Source: Eurosta solidaginis
Taxonomy: Eukaryota > Arthropoda > Insecta > Diptera > Tephritidae
Length of the DNA stretch: 64,000 bases
Reading direction: 5' to 3'
Assembly: GCF_040869045.1 (NCBI RefSeq)
Contig: NC_090319.1
Location: 302,238,998-302,302,997 of the forward strand
The first letter of the stretch is position 1. Each line of letters opens with the position of its first letter. The position numbers and the translations under genes are program-made. Of the stretch, positions 54,011-64,000 are shown one piece after another. The notes under the pieces were generated by a model, which saw only the letters and a program-made list of their open reading frames with translations, was not told where the DNA came from and searched no databases.

Positions 54011-54095
54011 GGCATCCGATGTGATGTGGTCGTAACGTGCTCACCTACCACACCGAAGGTCGTGGGTTCAATTGCCGTGAAAAGCAACATTAGCC
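54011..54095 (+). mobile_element. SINE head fragment, copy e
   Basis: Reads gatgtgatgtggtcgtaacgtgctcacctaccacaccgaaggtcgtgggttcaattgccgtg. The B box (gggttcaattgcc) and the tRNA-like spacing are clear. The body is absent after aaaagcaacatta. Confidence 0.65.
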
Positions 54096-54164
54096 GAGTT
54101 TTTTTACACGTATATATGTCTACGTTTCCCGGTAAAAAAAAAACCCTATCCGCGTTTAGATACT

Positions 54165-54473
54165 GTTTAGGAGACCCATCTAGCGGCAGTGATTAAATAA
54201 CTAGCTACAGAACATGGCGTACCGAAAAGCGGAGACCACAAACCTCTGTTGTATGTCTGTGTATAATCGGTTGCGGTGAATAGTGGGCACACACCATTTA
54301 TAGGTGCAATACATAGAGCTAGTGTAGAGGTGAAACACAGACACATATTTCAGTTGCATCTGAGTATAATGCGTATTGAAATTTAGGAGTACTAATTTTC
54401 TACGCAGCAATTTCAGAAGCGCAGATAAAGTTTAATACTTAGCAGTCCATATAAAGTTTAAGCGTATATGTAT
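54165..54473. repeat. Dispersed repeat family B, copy 3 (left part)
   Basis: Contains gagacccatctagcggcagtgattaaataac, cggttgcggtgaatagtgggcacacaccat, tttcagttgcatctgagtataatgcgtattg and cagtccatataaagtttaagcgtatat. It continues at 60914-60950 after Gypsy G2. It is the best-preserved copy and gives the empty-site reading for the other two insertions. Confidence 0.75.
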
Positions 54474-55174
54474 TGTAACGATTTTGCTGCAAATCCTCTT
54501 ATTTGCAATCCTCTGCTAAGTTCGAATCACTAAACTGTTGAATAAATACTCCAATATTGAATAATGGAAAAATGGCCTTTATTGAAGTACTTCACAATAA
54601 CACTTATACTTTGCTACTCGCTGGCTTAATAACCAAACTGATTGATAACTCAAATGAAACTCTACTATTGGCCGCCAGATCGCGTGCTTAATCAAACTGA
54701 TTGATAGCTCAACTCAAACTGAATTACTTCTTACTCGCTTGCCCCGCTTTTATAGTTTACGCTGCATACTTCTAGGCTCTTCGATTTCCAGAACTTACTA
54801 GTTGTTTCGGCTACAAAATCGCCAGCCACAACTACGTGCACAAATTGTTGCTCTCTCTTGTGACAACTCAGATAAGATATATGCATGTGTTTGTGCATTA
54901 CCGCTCCGCTGCTCGTATACGTACATATGTGTAGACGCACTTATTTATTCGTTTATGTAGATACATAAAGATTGAATTATTGATGTGAATGTTTGTAGTT
55001 TACAGTCTCTCGCGCGCACATAGGCATATAAGTAAATGCATCTGTGTGTGACATCTCTCTGGGCTGCCTTATATATGTGTATACTTGATTTGATTATTAA
55101 CGTAAATACTGCTTGGCATGGCCTTAGCATCGCCTTAGTGATGGGATAATTTAGTGATGCTAATATCCGTGACA
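54474..55174 (-). repeat. G2 3' LTR
   Basis: 701 bp, tgtaacgatt ... atatccgtgaca. Relative to G1 it carries a duplicated-looking stretch (aaccaaactgattgataactcaaatg and aatcaaactgattgatagctcaactc). Differences from its partner include ttgaagtac/ttaaagtac and cgcacttat/cgcaattat. Confidence 0.92.
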
Positions 55175-55185
55175 CTGCCCTCCAC

Positions 55186-58100
55186 CTAAGTCTGATCGTC
55201 CCGATCAGACAAATCTCTCGATCTAAACGTTGCTAGCCTTTCCAAATGGACCACCTTCATTTTGGTTCGTGGTTTACCGATGGTTTGTATGCGGTACACT
55301 ACATCCTTGATCCGTTTTACAACTTTGTATGGGCCTTCCCAATTACACTGCAATTTCGGGGACAAACCTTTTTTACGTTGTGGGTTGTATAACAGCACCA
55401 AATCTCCTTCCTGAAAACCTTCTGAATTAATCGCTTTATCATATCTGGCTTTCATCTTGTCACTCATAATCTTTGTTCGTTGCCTTATCAGATCATGTAT
55501 TTCTCTTAGCTCTTCTTCCAAATCACTAGTGGATTTCCTGACATTTCTCTCCGCATTGGCATCTATCCCAAACTTCAAATCAGCTGGCAGTCTAAGGTCA
55601 TTGCCAAAAATTACTTTTGCAGGGGTTTGGCCCGTTGTCTCATGCACTGCTGATCGGTAAGCCATCAAGAATAATGGTATGCGGGTATCCCATTCTTTAT
55701 GGTACTTGTCCACTACTTTCCTTAAGTGCTCCTCCAATGTTCTATTGAATCGTTCTACCATACCATCGGATTGAGGATGCAATGCAGTTGTCCATGTTTT
55801 TCGAATGCCCAATGACTTACACATTTCCTGGAATACAGCTGATTCGAAATTCCTGCCTTGGTCAGAATGTAACTCCATTGGTACACCATACCTTGCAACC
55901 CAATTGTTTATAAACACTTCTGCTACCGTTTCCGCTTCTTGATTTGGGATTGGGTATACCTCTGGCCATTTGCTGAAATAATCCATAACTACCAGTACAT
56001 ATTTGTTTCCGCCGTTGCTAGTAGGAAATGGACCGGCGACATCCATAGCGATCCTTTCAAATGGCGCACCTGAGTTATATTGCTTCATCTGGCCACGACT
56101 TCGTGTTCTGGGCCCTTTCGCTCTGCTGCAAACCTCGCAGTTCGCAATCCACTCAGTGACCGACTGACGGCAACCAACCCAATAGAATCTCTGTTTAATC
56201 TTCTCGAGCGTCTTCGTGATTCCAAGATGACCTCCGCTTGGACCATTATGCAGCTCTCTGAGCACATCAGGAATCCCCTTTCTGGGAACAACTATCAGTT
56301 TATTCTTGTATTTACCATCCTCACTCTCCCATACTCGATGAAGGCAACCGGATATCAATTCTAAACTGTTCCACTGTGCCCAATATGACTTCGCAATGTG
56401 ACTCTCTGCTGACATCTCTTCTATGTTTGGTCTTTCATTTCGTTCGAGCCCTTGCATAACACGTGACAGATCTGCATCTTCTAGCTGGCACTTTCTTAGC
56501 TGTTCCTTATCCCATTCATCTGTACATGTTATAGTCATTAGCCGGACATCTATAATGTCTTCTTTAGCCTCGGCTTTTGAACAGTGCTTGCATTCCAAAC
56601 TCCATGGTCTTCGTGACATTGCTTCGGCATTTCCATGGGTACTACCTTTTCGATGCTCAATGGAAAAGTCATAGCTTTGTAGTCGCTCGATCCACCGTGC
56701 CAATTGTCCTTCCGGATTACGGAACTGCAGTAGCCATTTTAAAGCTGCGTGATCTGTCCTGACACGGAATCGCTGGCCGTAGAGGTATTTGTGAAAATGT
56801 TTAACGCACTCTACCAATGCCAACAGCTCTCTCCGCGTAACGCAGTAGTTCCTCTCTGGTTTTCCAATCGAACGGCTGTAATATGCAACTACCTTCTCCT
56901 GTCCATCGACCAGTTGTGATAAAACGCCTCCTATAGCATATCCACTCGCATCTGTATCTAGAATAAATGTTGCTCCTGGAATCGGGTATGCTAACATTGG
57001 GGCAGTGCACAAACGCTCCTTCAATGTTTGGAAAGCCACTTCTTGCTCCTTCTTCCATTCAAAAGCTTTATTTTTTCTTGTAAGCTCATGGAGGCTATGG
57101 GCTACGCTGGAAAAATTTAGTACAAATCGGCGGTAATATGTGCACAGCCCAAGGAAACTTCTTAATTCATGTAGGTTCTGTGGTCTTGGCCAATCCTTTA
57201 CAGCCTCTATCTTTTCGTTCGCAGTGCAGATGCCCTCTGTCGTTACCTTGTGACCCAAATAATTTACTTCCTTTTTAAACAGCGCACACTTTTTGGGACT
57301 TAACTTCAGACCAGCGCCATCTATTCTTTGGAAAACTTCCTCCAAGTTCTTAAGATATTCATCGAAATTCTTGCCCAATACGATGATGTCGTCCAGGTAC
57401 ACCAAGCATGTTTTCCAATGTAGTCCTTTCAATACCTGATCCATGAGTCTCTCGAAAGTAGCTGGTGCATTACATAGTCCAAAGGGCATTACTGTAAATT
57501 GCCAAAGACCATCTCCGACGCTGAAGGCTGTTTTCTCCTTTACCTCCACTTGCCAGTAGCCGCTTTTCAAGTCCAGTGTGGAAAACCATTTCGTACCAGA
57601 GAGCGAGTCCAGAGTGTCGTCAATTCTTGGCAATGGGTAGCTATCCTTTTTCGTAACGTCATTCAACTTCCGGTAGTCCACGCAAAACCTCATTTTTTCA
57701 TCCTTCTTCTTTAAAAGTACTACCGGTGAGCTTCAGGGACTAGCTGATGGTTCGATGACGCCGATGTCGCTCATTTCTTGTATAATTTGACTCACAACTT
57801 CCCGCTTCGCCAGTGGAACACTACGGGGAGCTTGACGGATCGGCCTCGCATCTCCAGTGTCAATTTGATGTTTCACAACGTTGGTGCGACCTGGTTTAGA
57901 ACCATCCTGGTCAAATATGTTCGCGTACTTTAGGAGCAGTTGTTTTGCCTTACTCTGATATGCTTCCTCTAGCCCCTGCGTCCATGCCGTGATGTCATTC
58001 GAAAGATTAGTATTACTAGCTGAAACGTGTTCCTGGAGCTGTTCACAGTTAATAACTACTTCAGCCTCTTGGAATCTTCCAAAAATAGCTCCTTTAGTCA

Positions 58101-58662
58101 GTTTGAGTGGTGAATTGAACTCATTGAGTACTCTTACCGGAACACGTCCATATTGTTTTGTCATAGCCAGGGTTTTTCCTACAAGTATGTTCAGTGCTGA
58201 TTTGTTTGCTGCTTCGACAACCCACAATTTGTTTGTCCCACAATCTCCATCAACCTTTGCCCAGATGACTGCTTCGGATTTTGGTGGTATTCGCTGACTC
58301 TCTTCCACCAGCACTCGTTTACTGCTGTAGCCTCTCTCGTAGCCGAAATTAAGTGGTACATCCATGTTCTTATATCGCATCGTCTTGCTTTGCATGTCGA
58401 TCTTGATGCCCTGGTCGATTAAGAAGTCCACTCCAATTATGATTTCATCAACAATCTCTGCCACTATAAAATTGTGTACTACCGTGACGTTCCCAATTGC
58501 GACTTCACATGATACTTCTCCTAGAACCGTGCTGTCTTCTCCAGTGGCTGTACGCAATCTTGCTCCATGCAATGGTGTTATCTTCTTGTTGACTAAATCC
58601 GCCCGAATGATGGAATGATATGCACCCGTATCTACAGTCAGTAAACGTTCCTTTCCATCCAC
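55186..58662 (-). pseudogene. Gypsy G2 Pol, interrupted by a stop codon
   Basis: Read right to left: protease (58662 onward, VDTGAYHS with Tyr where G1 has Ser after DTGA), linker and RT start to 57733, then from 57693 the rest of RT (YLDD block), RNase H, integrase zinc segment, integrase core and tail to 55186. Between the two frames a Trp codon (TGG in G1) reads TGA, in the segment after GVIEPSASP. Relative to G1 there is also a 12-bp deletion in RT (QVEVKEKTAF lacks four residues). The T-run that is short in G1 is intact here. Confidence 0.9.
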
Positions 58663-58769
58663 ATGTCCTCCGACAGTAAGATTGTTTGACCTTCTTCCAA
58701 TTTGTGAGATAGAGATTATGGGGCATTCAATTGAGGGAGCCAGCTGTCTCCCCTTGCGGCTGACTCGCT

Positions 58770-60161
58770 TTAGTTTAACGATTGAGTGGACTTGGAGATT
58801 TGCTCATATCCTTCAGCTCTGCGTTTACGGCCACCCACATTGTTGGAGCTATTGGGACCGGTGCTGCAATGTCGTGCAATATGACCTGGGTTGCAGCACT
58901 TTAAACATTTAATAACTCCGGCATTTTTCTGTTGTGATCCCTTCAGTGCTTCCAAAATTGTGTCTACCCATTCTGGCCTTTCTACTTCTACACGATGAGC
59001 CTTATATGCTGGTTTACTTAATAGGGAGGCAGTTTCCTGAGTCAATGCATGTGATATCGTTTCAGCAAATGTCAGTTTTGGGTTCGCGTATGTAGCTCGC
59101 TTCGTTTCCACGTCTCGTATGCCATTTATAAAACTCTGGATTTTTACCGTCTCGGTGTATTCCACGGGTGCGTCCGCATTTGCGAGATGAGCCAACCTTT
59201 CAACATCTGAAGCAAACTCCTGCAATGTCTCATTTGCTTTTTGGTAGCGGTTTTGCAACTCAATTTGGAATATCTGTTTCCTATGCTCGCTTCCGTAAAG
59301 TCTCTCGACAGCGGCCATCAATGCTTCATAGTTGTTCCGCTCTCCTTCCGGAATCGTCTGTAGGATTTCCGCTGCTGGCCCTTTCAATGCCACGAACAGA
59401 GCTGCAACTTTATCTTCATCATTCCAGTTGTTCGCTGTCGACGTCTTCTCAAATTGGAGCTTAAATACCTGGAATGGAACAGAACCATCAAACGTTAAGG
59501 ATTTTACCTTCAGAGTAGACGTTGAAGTGATTGGACGGTTCAATTGTAACTCCTGAATCCGATCTTTCAAAGCATCCATCTCGGCCTCCACTTTATTTTG
59601 TCGTTCACTAACAGCCTCCAGCTGCGATGAGAATTTTGTTTCCTGTGCCTCCAGCTTTGTTGAGATACGTTCTTCTTGTGCTTCGAGCTGTAATGTTATG
59701 CGTGCCTCTTGTTCTTTTAATTGTTCTGCAATTTGTGACGCCATGTGTGTTTTCTGTTCTTCCAATTGTGATGCCATATATGTCTTCCGTTCTTCCAGTT
59801 GAGATGACATGTTGGTGGATATTTGCGATGACATTTCTGTTATACGTGCCTCTTGCGCTTCCAGTTGGGATGCCAATTGCGACGACATTGATGCTACTGT
59901 CGATGTTTGTGCAGATATTGCAGCCAATATCATGTTCAAGTCTGTGCTGGTAACCGTCTGCGATGTTTCGTTTTTCTCTTCAATTTTTGTTGTCTCCTCG
60001 CCATCAAGATGAAAGACATGCTCTTCCACATCAATTCCTTCTGCTTCCATTGCCTCTCGTAGCCGTGCCTGAAGTTCAAGTTTAACGCCGCTTGTATTCA
60101 ATCCACGGGTCTCCAACTCCTTCTTTAGTTGCTGGATCTTCAATTCACTGAACTTTGCCAT
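58770..60161 (-). CDS. Gypsy G2 Gag (463 codons)
   Basis: Start at 60161 (MAKFSELKIQQLKKELETRG), the same SAP-like N-terminus as G1. The coiled-coil region has extra units (EEQKTHMASQIAEQLKEQ, LEAQEERISTKLEAQETK), so the protein is longer and differs from G1 mainly there. The capsid-like centre is conserved. The knuckle reads CLKCCNPGHIARHC: the metal ligands are kept, but Phe and Gly of the usual CFKCG are replaced, which could weaken RNA binding. The frame is otherwise intact. Confidence 0.9.
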   Translation of the reverse strand: MAKFSELKIQQLKKELETRGLNTSGVKLELQARLREAMEAEGIDVEEHVFHLDGEETTKIEEKNETSQTVTSTDLNMILAAISAQTSTVASMSSQLASQLEAQEARITEMSSQISTNMSSQLEERKTYMASQLEEQKTHMASQIAEQLKEQEARITLQLEAQEERISTKLEAQETKFSSQLEAVSERQNKVEAEMDALKDRIQELQLNRPITSTSTLKVKSLTFDGSVPFQVFKLQFEKTSTANNWNDEDKVAALFVALKGPAAEILQTIPEGERNNYEALMAAVERLYGSEHRKQIFQIELQNRYQKANETLQEFASDVERLAHLANADAPVEYTETVKIQSFINGIRDVETKRATYANPKLTFAETISHALTQETASLLSKPAYKAHRVEVERPEWVDTILEALKGSQQKNAGVIKCLKCCNPGHIARHCSTGPNSSNNVGGRKRRAEGYEQISKSTQSLN

Positions 60162-60212
60162 GTCCTTGTTGTCCTTTGGAATTTATTCAACAATTCCTCT
60201 TCTGACACCAAT

Positions 60213-60913
60213 TGTGACGATTTTGCTGCAAATCCTCTTATTTGCAATCCTCTGCTAAGTTCGAATCACTAAACTGTTGAATAAATACTCCAATATTGAA
60301 TAATGGAAAAATGGCCTTTATTAAAGTACTTCACAATAACACTTATACTTTGCTACTCGCTGGCTTAATAACCAAACTGATTGATAACTCAAATGAAACT
60401 CTACTATTGGCCGCCAGATCGCGTGCTTAATCAAACTGATTGATAGCTCAACTCAAACTGAATTACTTCTTACTCGCTTGCCCCGCTTTTATAGTTTACG
60501 CTGCATACTTCTAGGCTCTTCGATTTCCAGAACTTACTAGTTGTTTCGGCTACAAAATCGCCAGCCACAACTAAGTGCACAAATTATTGCTCTCTTTTGT
60601 GACAACTCAGATAAGATATATGCATGTGTTTGTGCATTGCCGCTCCGCTGCTCGTATACGTACATATGTGAAGACGCAATTATTTATTCGTTTATGTATA
60701 TACATAAAGATTGAATTATTGATGTGAATGTTTGTAGTTTACAGTCTCTCGCGCGCACATAGGCATATAAGTAAATGCATCTGTGTGTGACATCTCTCTG
60801 GGCTGCCTTATATATGTGTATACTTGATTTGATTATTAACGTAAATACTGCTTGGCATGGCCTTAGCATCGCCTTAGTGATGGGATAATTTAGTGATGCT
60901 AATATCCGTGACA
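60213..60913 (-). repeat. G2 5' LTR
   Basis: 701 bp, tgtgacgattttgctgc ... ccgtgaca. It is preceded (in element orientation, followed) by the primer-site-like complement of ttcctcttctgacaccaattg at about 60193-60213, whose CCAATT end abuts the LTR. Confidence 0.92.
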
Positions 60914-61259
60914 GTATAAAGATGTAAAAAAACACAGCTATCATAATACTTAAGAAAAACTTTACCAAGCCATCTCGGCCTTTGGCAGTAATTTGACTAA
61001 CATTCCGAGTGCATTCCTGCTATGAAAGGCTTCTCAACGAAAATTCGTCAATCTCTTCGCAGGTAGCGGATAGGAGGCCATGTATATTTTTTATAAAAAA
61101 CATTTTCCTTTGGCATCATGATCACCGCTACTTAATAAACAAACACTCAGTCAAATAAAGTAATCGCTTTATAGTGTATATAAATCAATTAAACAAGAGG
61201 CTATAAAAGATAATGTGCTATGTAAATACGTAGTACGGATACAAATATCTTAAATAAAC
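60914..61259. other. Family B right end and a SINE-body-like scrap
   Basis: gtataaagatgtaaaaaaacacagct closes family B copy 3. Then 60970-61075 (tttggcagtaatttgactaacattccgagtgcattcctgctatgaaagg) resembles the SINE body without its head. No gene to 61259. Confidence 0.45.
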
Positions 61260-61596
61260 GGCGGCCGCCGTGGATGGTAACGTGCTCCGCCATCCACACC
61301 GAAGATCGTGAACACAGGGCAAAACAGCATCAAAATTTTATAAACACGTTTTTTCAATTAGAAGAAAATTTTTCTAAGCTGGGTCGCCTCTCGGCAGTGT
61401 TTGGCAAGCACTCCGAGTGTATTTCTGCCATGAAAAGCTCTCACTGAAAGCTCATCTGTCTTGCAGATGCCATTCGGAGTCGGCACAAAACAAGTAGGTC
61501 CCGTCCCGCCGATGTGTAGGAAAAATCAGGACGAGCATGACGCAAATTGGAAGAGAAGCTCGGCCTAAAATCTCTTCGGAGGCTACCGCGCCTTAT
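61260..61596 (+). mobile_element. tRNA-derived SINE, copy f (plus strand)
   Basis: ggcggccgccgtggatggtaacgtgctccgcc starts the head; the A-box region has a short deletion and the B box is degraded (gatcgtgaacacaggg). The body has ctctcggcagtgtttggcaagcactccgagtgtatttctgccatgaaaagctctc, gatgccattcggagtcggcac and ggaagagaagctcggcct, ending aggctaccgcgcctt. Confidence 0.75.
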
Positions 61597-61934
61597 ATTA
61601 ATTTTTATATATGAATGTACAAATCTTTTAACAAAAAAAAATTTTTTCAATCAACATTTTTTTACATTATTTACATACCTTCGCTCACATTTTCATACAG
61701 ACAAACCATATGATGTTTACTCATATAATTATAAAAGAAAGATTTATTAAAAAGAATGCTATTGATTTATATGTCTGAATGTATAATTGCGAAAGAAAAA
61801 AAATTATAAATAATCGTTAGGCAGTGAATATAACTTGTTTCATACACAAAATGAATGACCGAAACTTAAAGAACCAGTTTTGAATTTTGATATGAAGAAT
61901 TCAAATTCCGAAGATGAATTGCAAAACTAATTGA

Positions 61935-64000
61935 AACAAGTAAGGAAGGCTAAGTTCGGGTGTAACCTAACATTACATACTCAGTTGACAGCTATGGTGA
62001 CAAAATAAGGGAAAACAACCACGTAGGAAAATGAACCTAGGGCAACCCTGGAATGTGTTTGTATGACATGTGTATCAAATGGAAGGTATTAAAGAGTATT
62101 TTAAGAGGGAGTGGGCCATAGTTCTATAGATGGACGCCATTTAGGGATATCGCCATAACGGTGGACCAAGGGTGACTCTAGAATTTGTTTTGTACGATTA
62201 GGGTATCAAATGAAGGGTGTTAATGAGTATTTTAAAAGGGAGCGGGCCTTAGCTATAGAAAGGTGTTAATGAGTATTTAAAAGGGCGTGGTCTTAGTTCT
62301 ATAGGTGGACGCCTTTTCCAGATATCGCCATAAAGGTGGACCAAGGGTGACTCTAGAATTTGTTTTGTACGATATGGGTATCAAATGAAAGGTGTTAATG
62401 AGTATTTTAAAAGGGAGCGGGCCTTAGTTCTATAGGTGGACGCCTTTTCGAGATATCTCCATAAAGGTGGACCAGGGGTGCCTCTAGAATTTGTTTGTAC
62501 GATATGGGTATCAAATGAAAGGTGTTAATGAGTATTTAAAAGAGCGTGGGCTTAGTTCTATAGGTGGACGCCTTTTCCAGATATCGCCATAAAGGTGGAC
62601 CAAGGGTGACTCTAGAATTTCTTTGTACGATATGGGTATCAAATGAAAGGCGTTAACGAGTATTTTAAAAGGGAGTGGGCCTTAGTTCTATAGGTGGACG
62701 CCTTTTCGAGATACCTCCATAAAGGTGAACCAGGGGTGACTCTATAATTTGTTTGTACGATATGGGTATCAAATGAAAGGTGTTAATGAGTATTTTAAAA
62801 GGGTGTGGGCCTTAATTCTATAGGCGGACGCCTTTTCGAGATATCTCCATAAAGGTTGACCAGGGGTGACTCTAGAATTTGTTTGAAAGGTGTTAATGAG
62901 TATTTTAGAAGGGAGTGGACGTTAGTTCTATAGGTGGACGCCTTTTCGAGATATCGCCATAAAGGTGGACCAGGGGTGACTCTAGAATTTGTTTGAAAGG
63001 TGTTAATGAGTATTTTAAAATGGAGTGGGCCTTAGTTCTATAGGTAGACGCCTTTTCGAGATATCTCCATAAAGGTGGACCAGGGGTGACTCTAGAATGT
63101 GTTTGAAAGGTGATAATTAGTATTTTAAAAAGGAGTGGGCCTTAGTTCTATAGGTAGACGCCTTTTCGAGATATCTCCATAAAGGTGAACCAGGGGTGAC
63201 TCTAGAATTTGTTTGAAAGGTGTTAATGAGTATTTTAAAAGGGAGTGGGCCTTAGTTCTATAGGTAGACGCCTTTTCGAGATATCTCCATAAAGGTGGAC
63301 CAGGGGTGACTCTAGAATTTGTTTGAAAGGTGTTAATGAGTATTTTAAAAGGGAGTGGGCCTTAGTTCTATAGGTAGACACCTTTTCGAGATATCTCCAT
63401 AAAGGTGGACCAGGGGTGACTCTAGAATGTGTTTGAAAGGTGATAATTAGTATTTTAAAAAGGAGTGGTCCTTAGTTCTATAGGTAGACGCCTTTTCGAG
63501 ATATCTCCATAAAGGTGGACCAGGGGTGACTCTAGAATTTGTTTGAAAGGTGTTAATGAGTATTTTAGAAGGGAGTGGACGTTAGTTCTATAGGTGGACG
63601 CCTTTTCGAGATATCGCCATAAAGGCGGACCAGGGGTGACTCTAGAATTTGTTTGAAAGGTGATAATTAGTATTTTAAAAAGGAGTGGGCCTTAGTTCTA
63701 TGGGTGGACGCCTCTTCGAGATATCGACCAAAATGTGGGCCAGGGTGACCCGGAACGTCATCTGTTGGATACCGCTAATTTATTTATATATGCAATACCA
63801 CGAACAGTATTCCTGCCAAGATTTCAAGGTTTTTTTATTTCGCCCTGCTCAACTTTTTTATTTTCTTCTACTTAATATGGTAGGTGTCATACCCATTTTA
63901 CAAAGTTTTTTTTCTAAAGTTATAATTTGCGTCAATAAACCAATCCAATTACCATGTTTCATCCCTTTTTTCGTATTTGGTATAGAATTATGGCATTTTT
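61935..64000. repeat. Dispersed repeat with a minisatellite core, runs off the window
   Basis: The left end is aaacaagtaaggaaggctaagttcgggtgtaacctaacattacatactcag (as at 18946). A tandem array follows (62060-63720), then ccgctaatttatttatatatgcaataccacgaacagtattcctgcc, gccctgctcaac and atgtttcatcccttttttcgtatttgg. No protein is encoded. The element continues beyond 64000. Confidence 0.75.
62060..63720. repeat. Minisatellite, ~131-bp then exact 110-bp units
   Basis: Each unit contains ggtgttaatgagtattttaaaa, gggccttagttctatagg, cgccttttcgagatatc and aaaggtggaccaggggtgac tctagaattt. The early units (to about 62880) also hold tacgatatgggtatcaaat and are about 131 bp. From 62881 that segment is missing and unit starts (gtttgaaagg) fall at 62881, 62991, 63101, 63211, 63321, 63431, 63541 and 63651, exactly 110 bp apart. 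Variants recur at multiples of 110. Confidence 0.92.

Larger units (their letters stand above)
54474..60913 (-). mobile_element. Full-length Ty3/Gypsy element G2, minus strand
   Basis: A 6440-bp element with LTRs of 701 bp (54474-55174 and 60213-60913) and the 4-bp duplication gtat on both sides (54470-54473, 60914-60917). Same family and gene order as G1, reading from right to left. The LTRs differ at eight or more positions, so this insertion is somewhat older than G1. Gag is intact; pol has a nonsense codon. No env frame. The site is inside dispersed repeat family B. Confidence 0.95.

Noticed and set aside
54011..54095. Possible tRNA gene
   Set aside because: The A and B boxes belong to a SINE head present in several copies; the acceptor stem does not pair.
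62060..63720. CRISPR-like array
   Set aside because: Units are head-to-tail without unique spacers; this is a eukaryotic minisatellite.
1..64000. A third corazonin gene
   Set aside because: Reading the open frames on both strands, I found no other QTFQYS-x-GWTN coding segment or eroded copy.

Overview
This is nuclear DNA from a higher fly. Short intron-containing genes are scattered through AT-rich sequence packed with decayed transposons, SINE-like elements and minisatellites. The corazonin precursors and the LTR and non-LTR families fit a brachyceran fly, perhaps a tephritid, but the genus cannot be fixed from sequence alone. I see no bacterial, viral or organellar segment.

Only three host genes are supported, all on the minus strand. 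Two are complete corazonin neuropeptide genes about 22 kb apart (coding 4822-5128 and 27035-27388). Each has a signal peptide, the peptide QTFQYSHGWTN followed by GKR, one intron at the same codon and a short C-terminal tail. Both carry His at position 7. The third is a gene for an SLC46/proton-coupled folate transporter-like MFS protein. Nine exons lie between 34321 and 50454; the N-terminal exon is missing. Its introns hold a Gypsy element, LINE pieces, solo LTR material, a Mutator/foldback element and SINEs.

Layout. 0.8-4.4 kb: a LINE end, then a 2.2-kb hAT element inserted into a LINE 3' region. 4.8-5.3 kb: corazonin copy 1. 6.3-14.7 kb: two copies of one repeat; the first is split by a 195-bp MITE, the second by a 3.8-kb hAT-like element that itself holds a deleted Gypsy. 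16-24.7 kb: a PIF/Harbinger-like element with a small ORF, LINE 3' ends, a Helitron helicase scrap and a large element of ACTAGT-centred repeats with a nested foldback. 27-28.4 kb: corazonin copy 2 with a hairpin MITE next to its promoter. 31.2-32.8 kb: a hAT element with transposase remnant. 34.3-50.5 kb: the transporter gene. 50.8-53.3 kb: an inverted-repeat element. 54.5-60.9 kb: a second Gypsy element, minus strand. 61.9-64 kb: a dispersed repeat with a minisatellite whose later units are exactly 110 bp.

The most interesting biology is the corazonin pair: two intact genes for an identical [His7] peptide, with 8 of the 14 codons for peptide plus cleavage site differing synonymously and none changing the protein. 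The rest is a well-resolved record of nested transposition, in which several target-site duplications can be checked against paralogous empty sites inside the same window.
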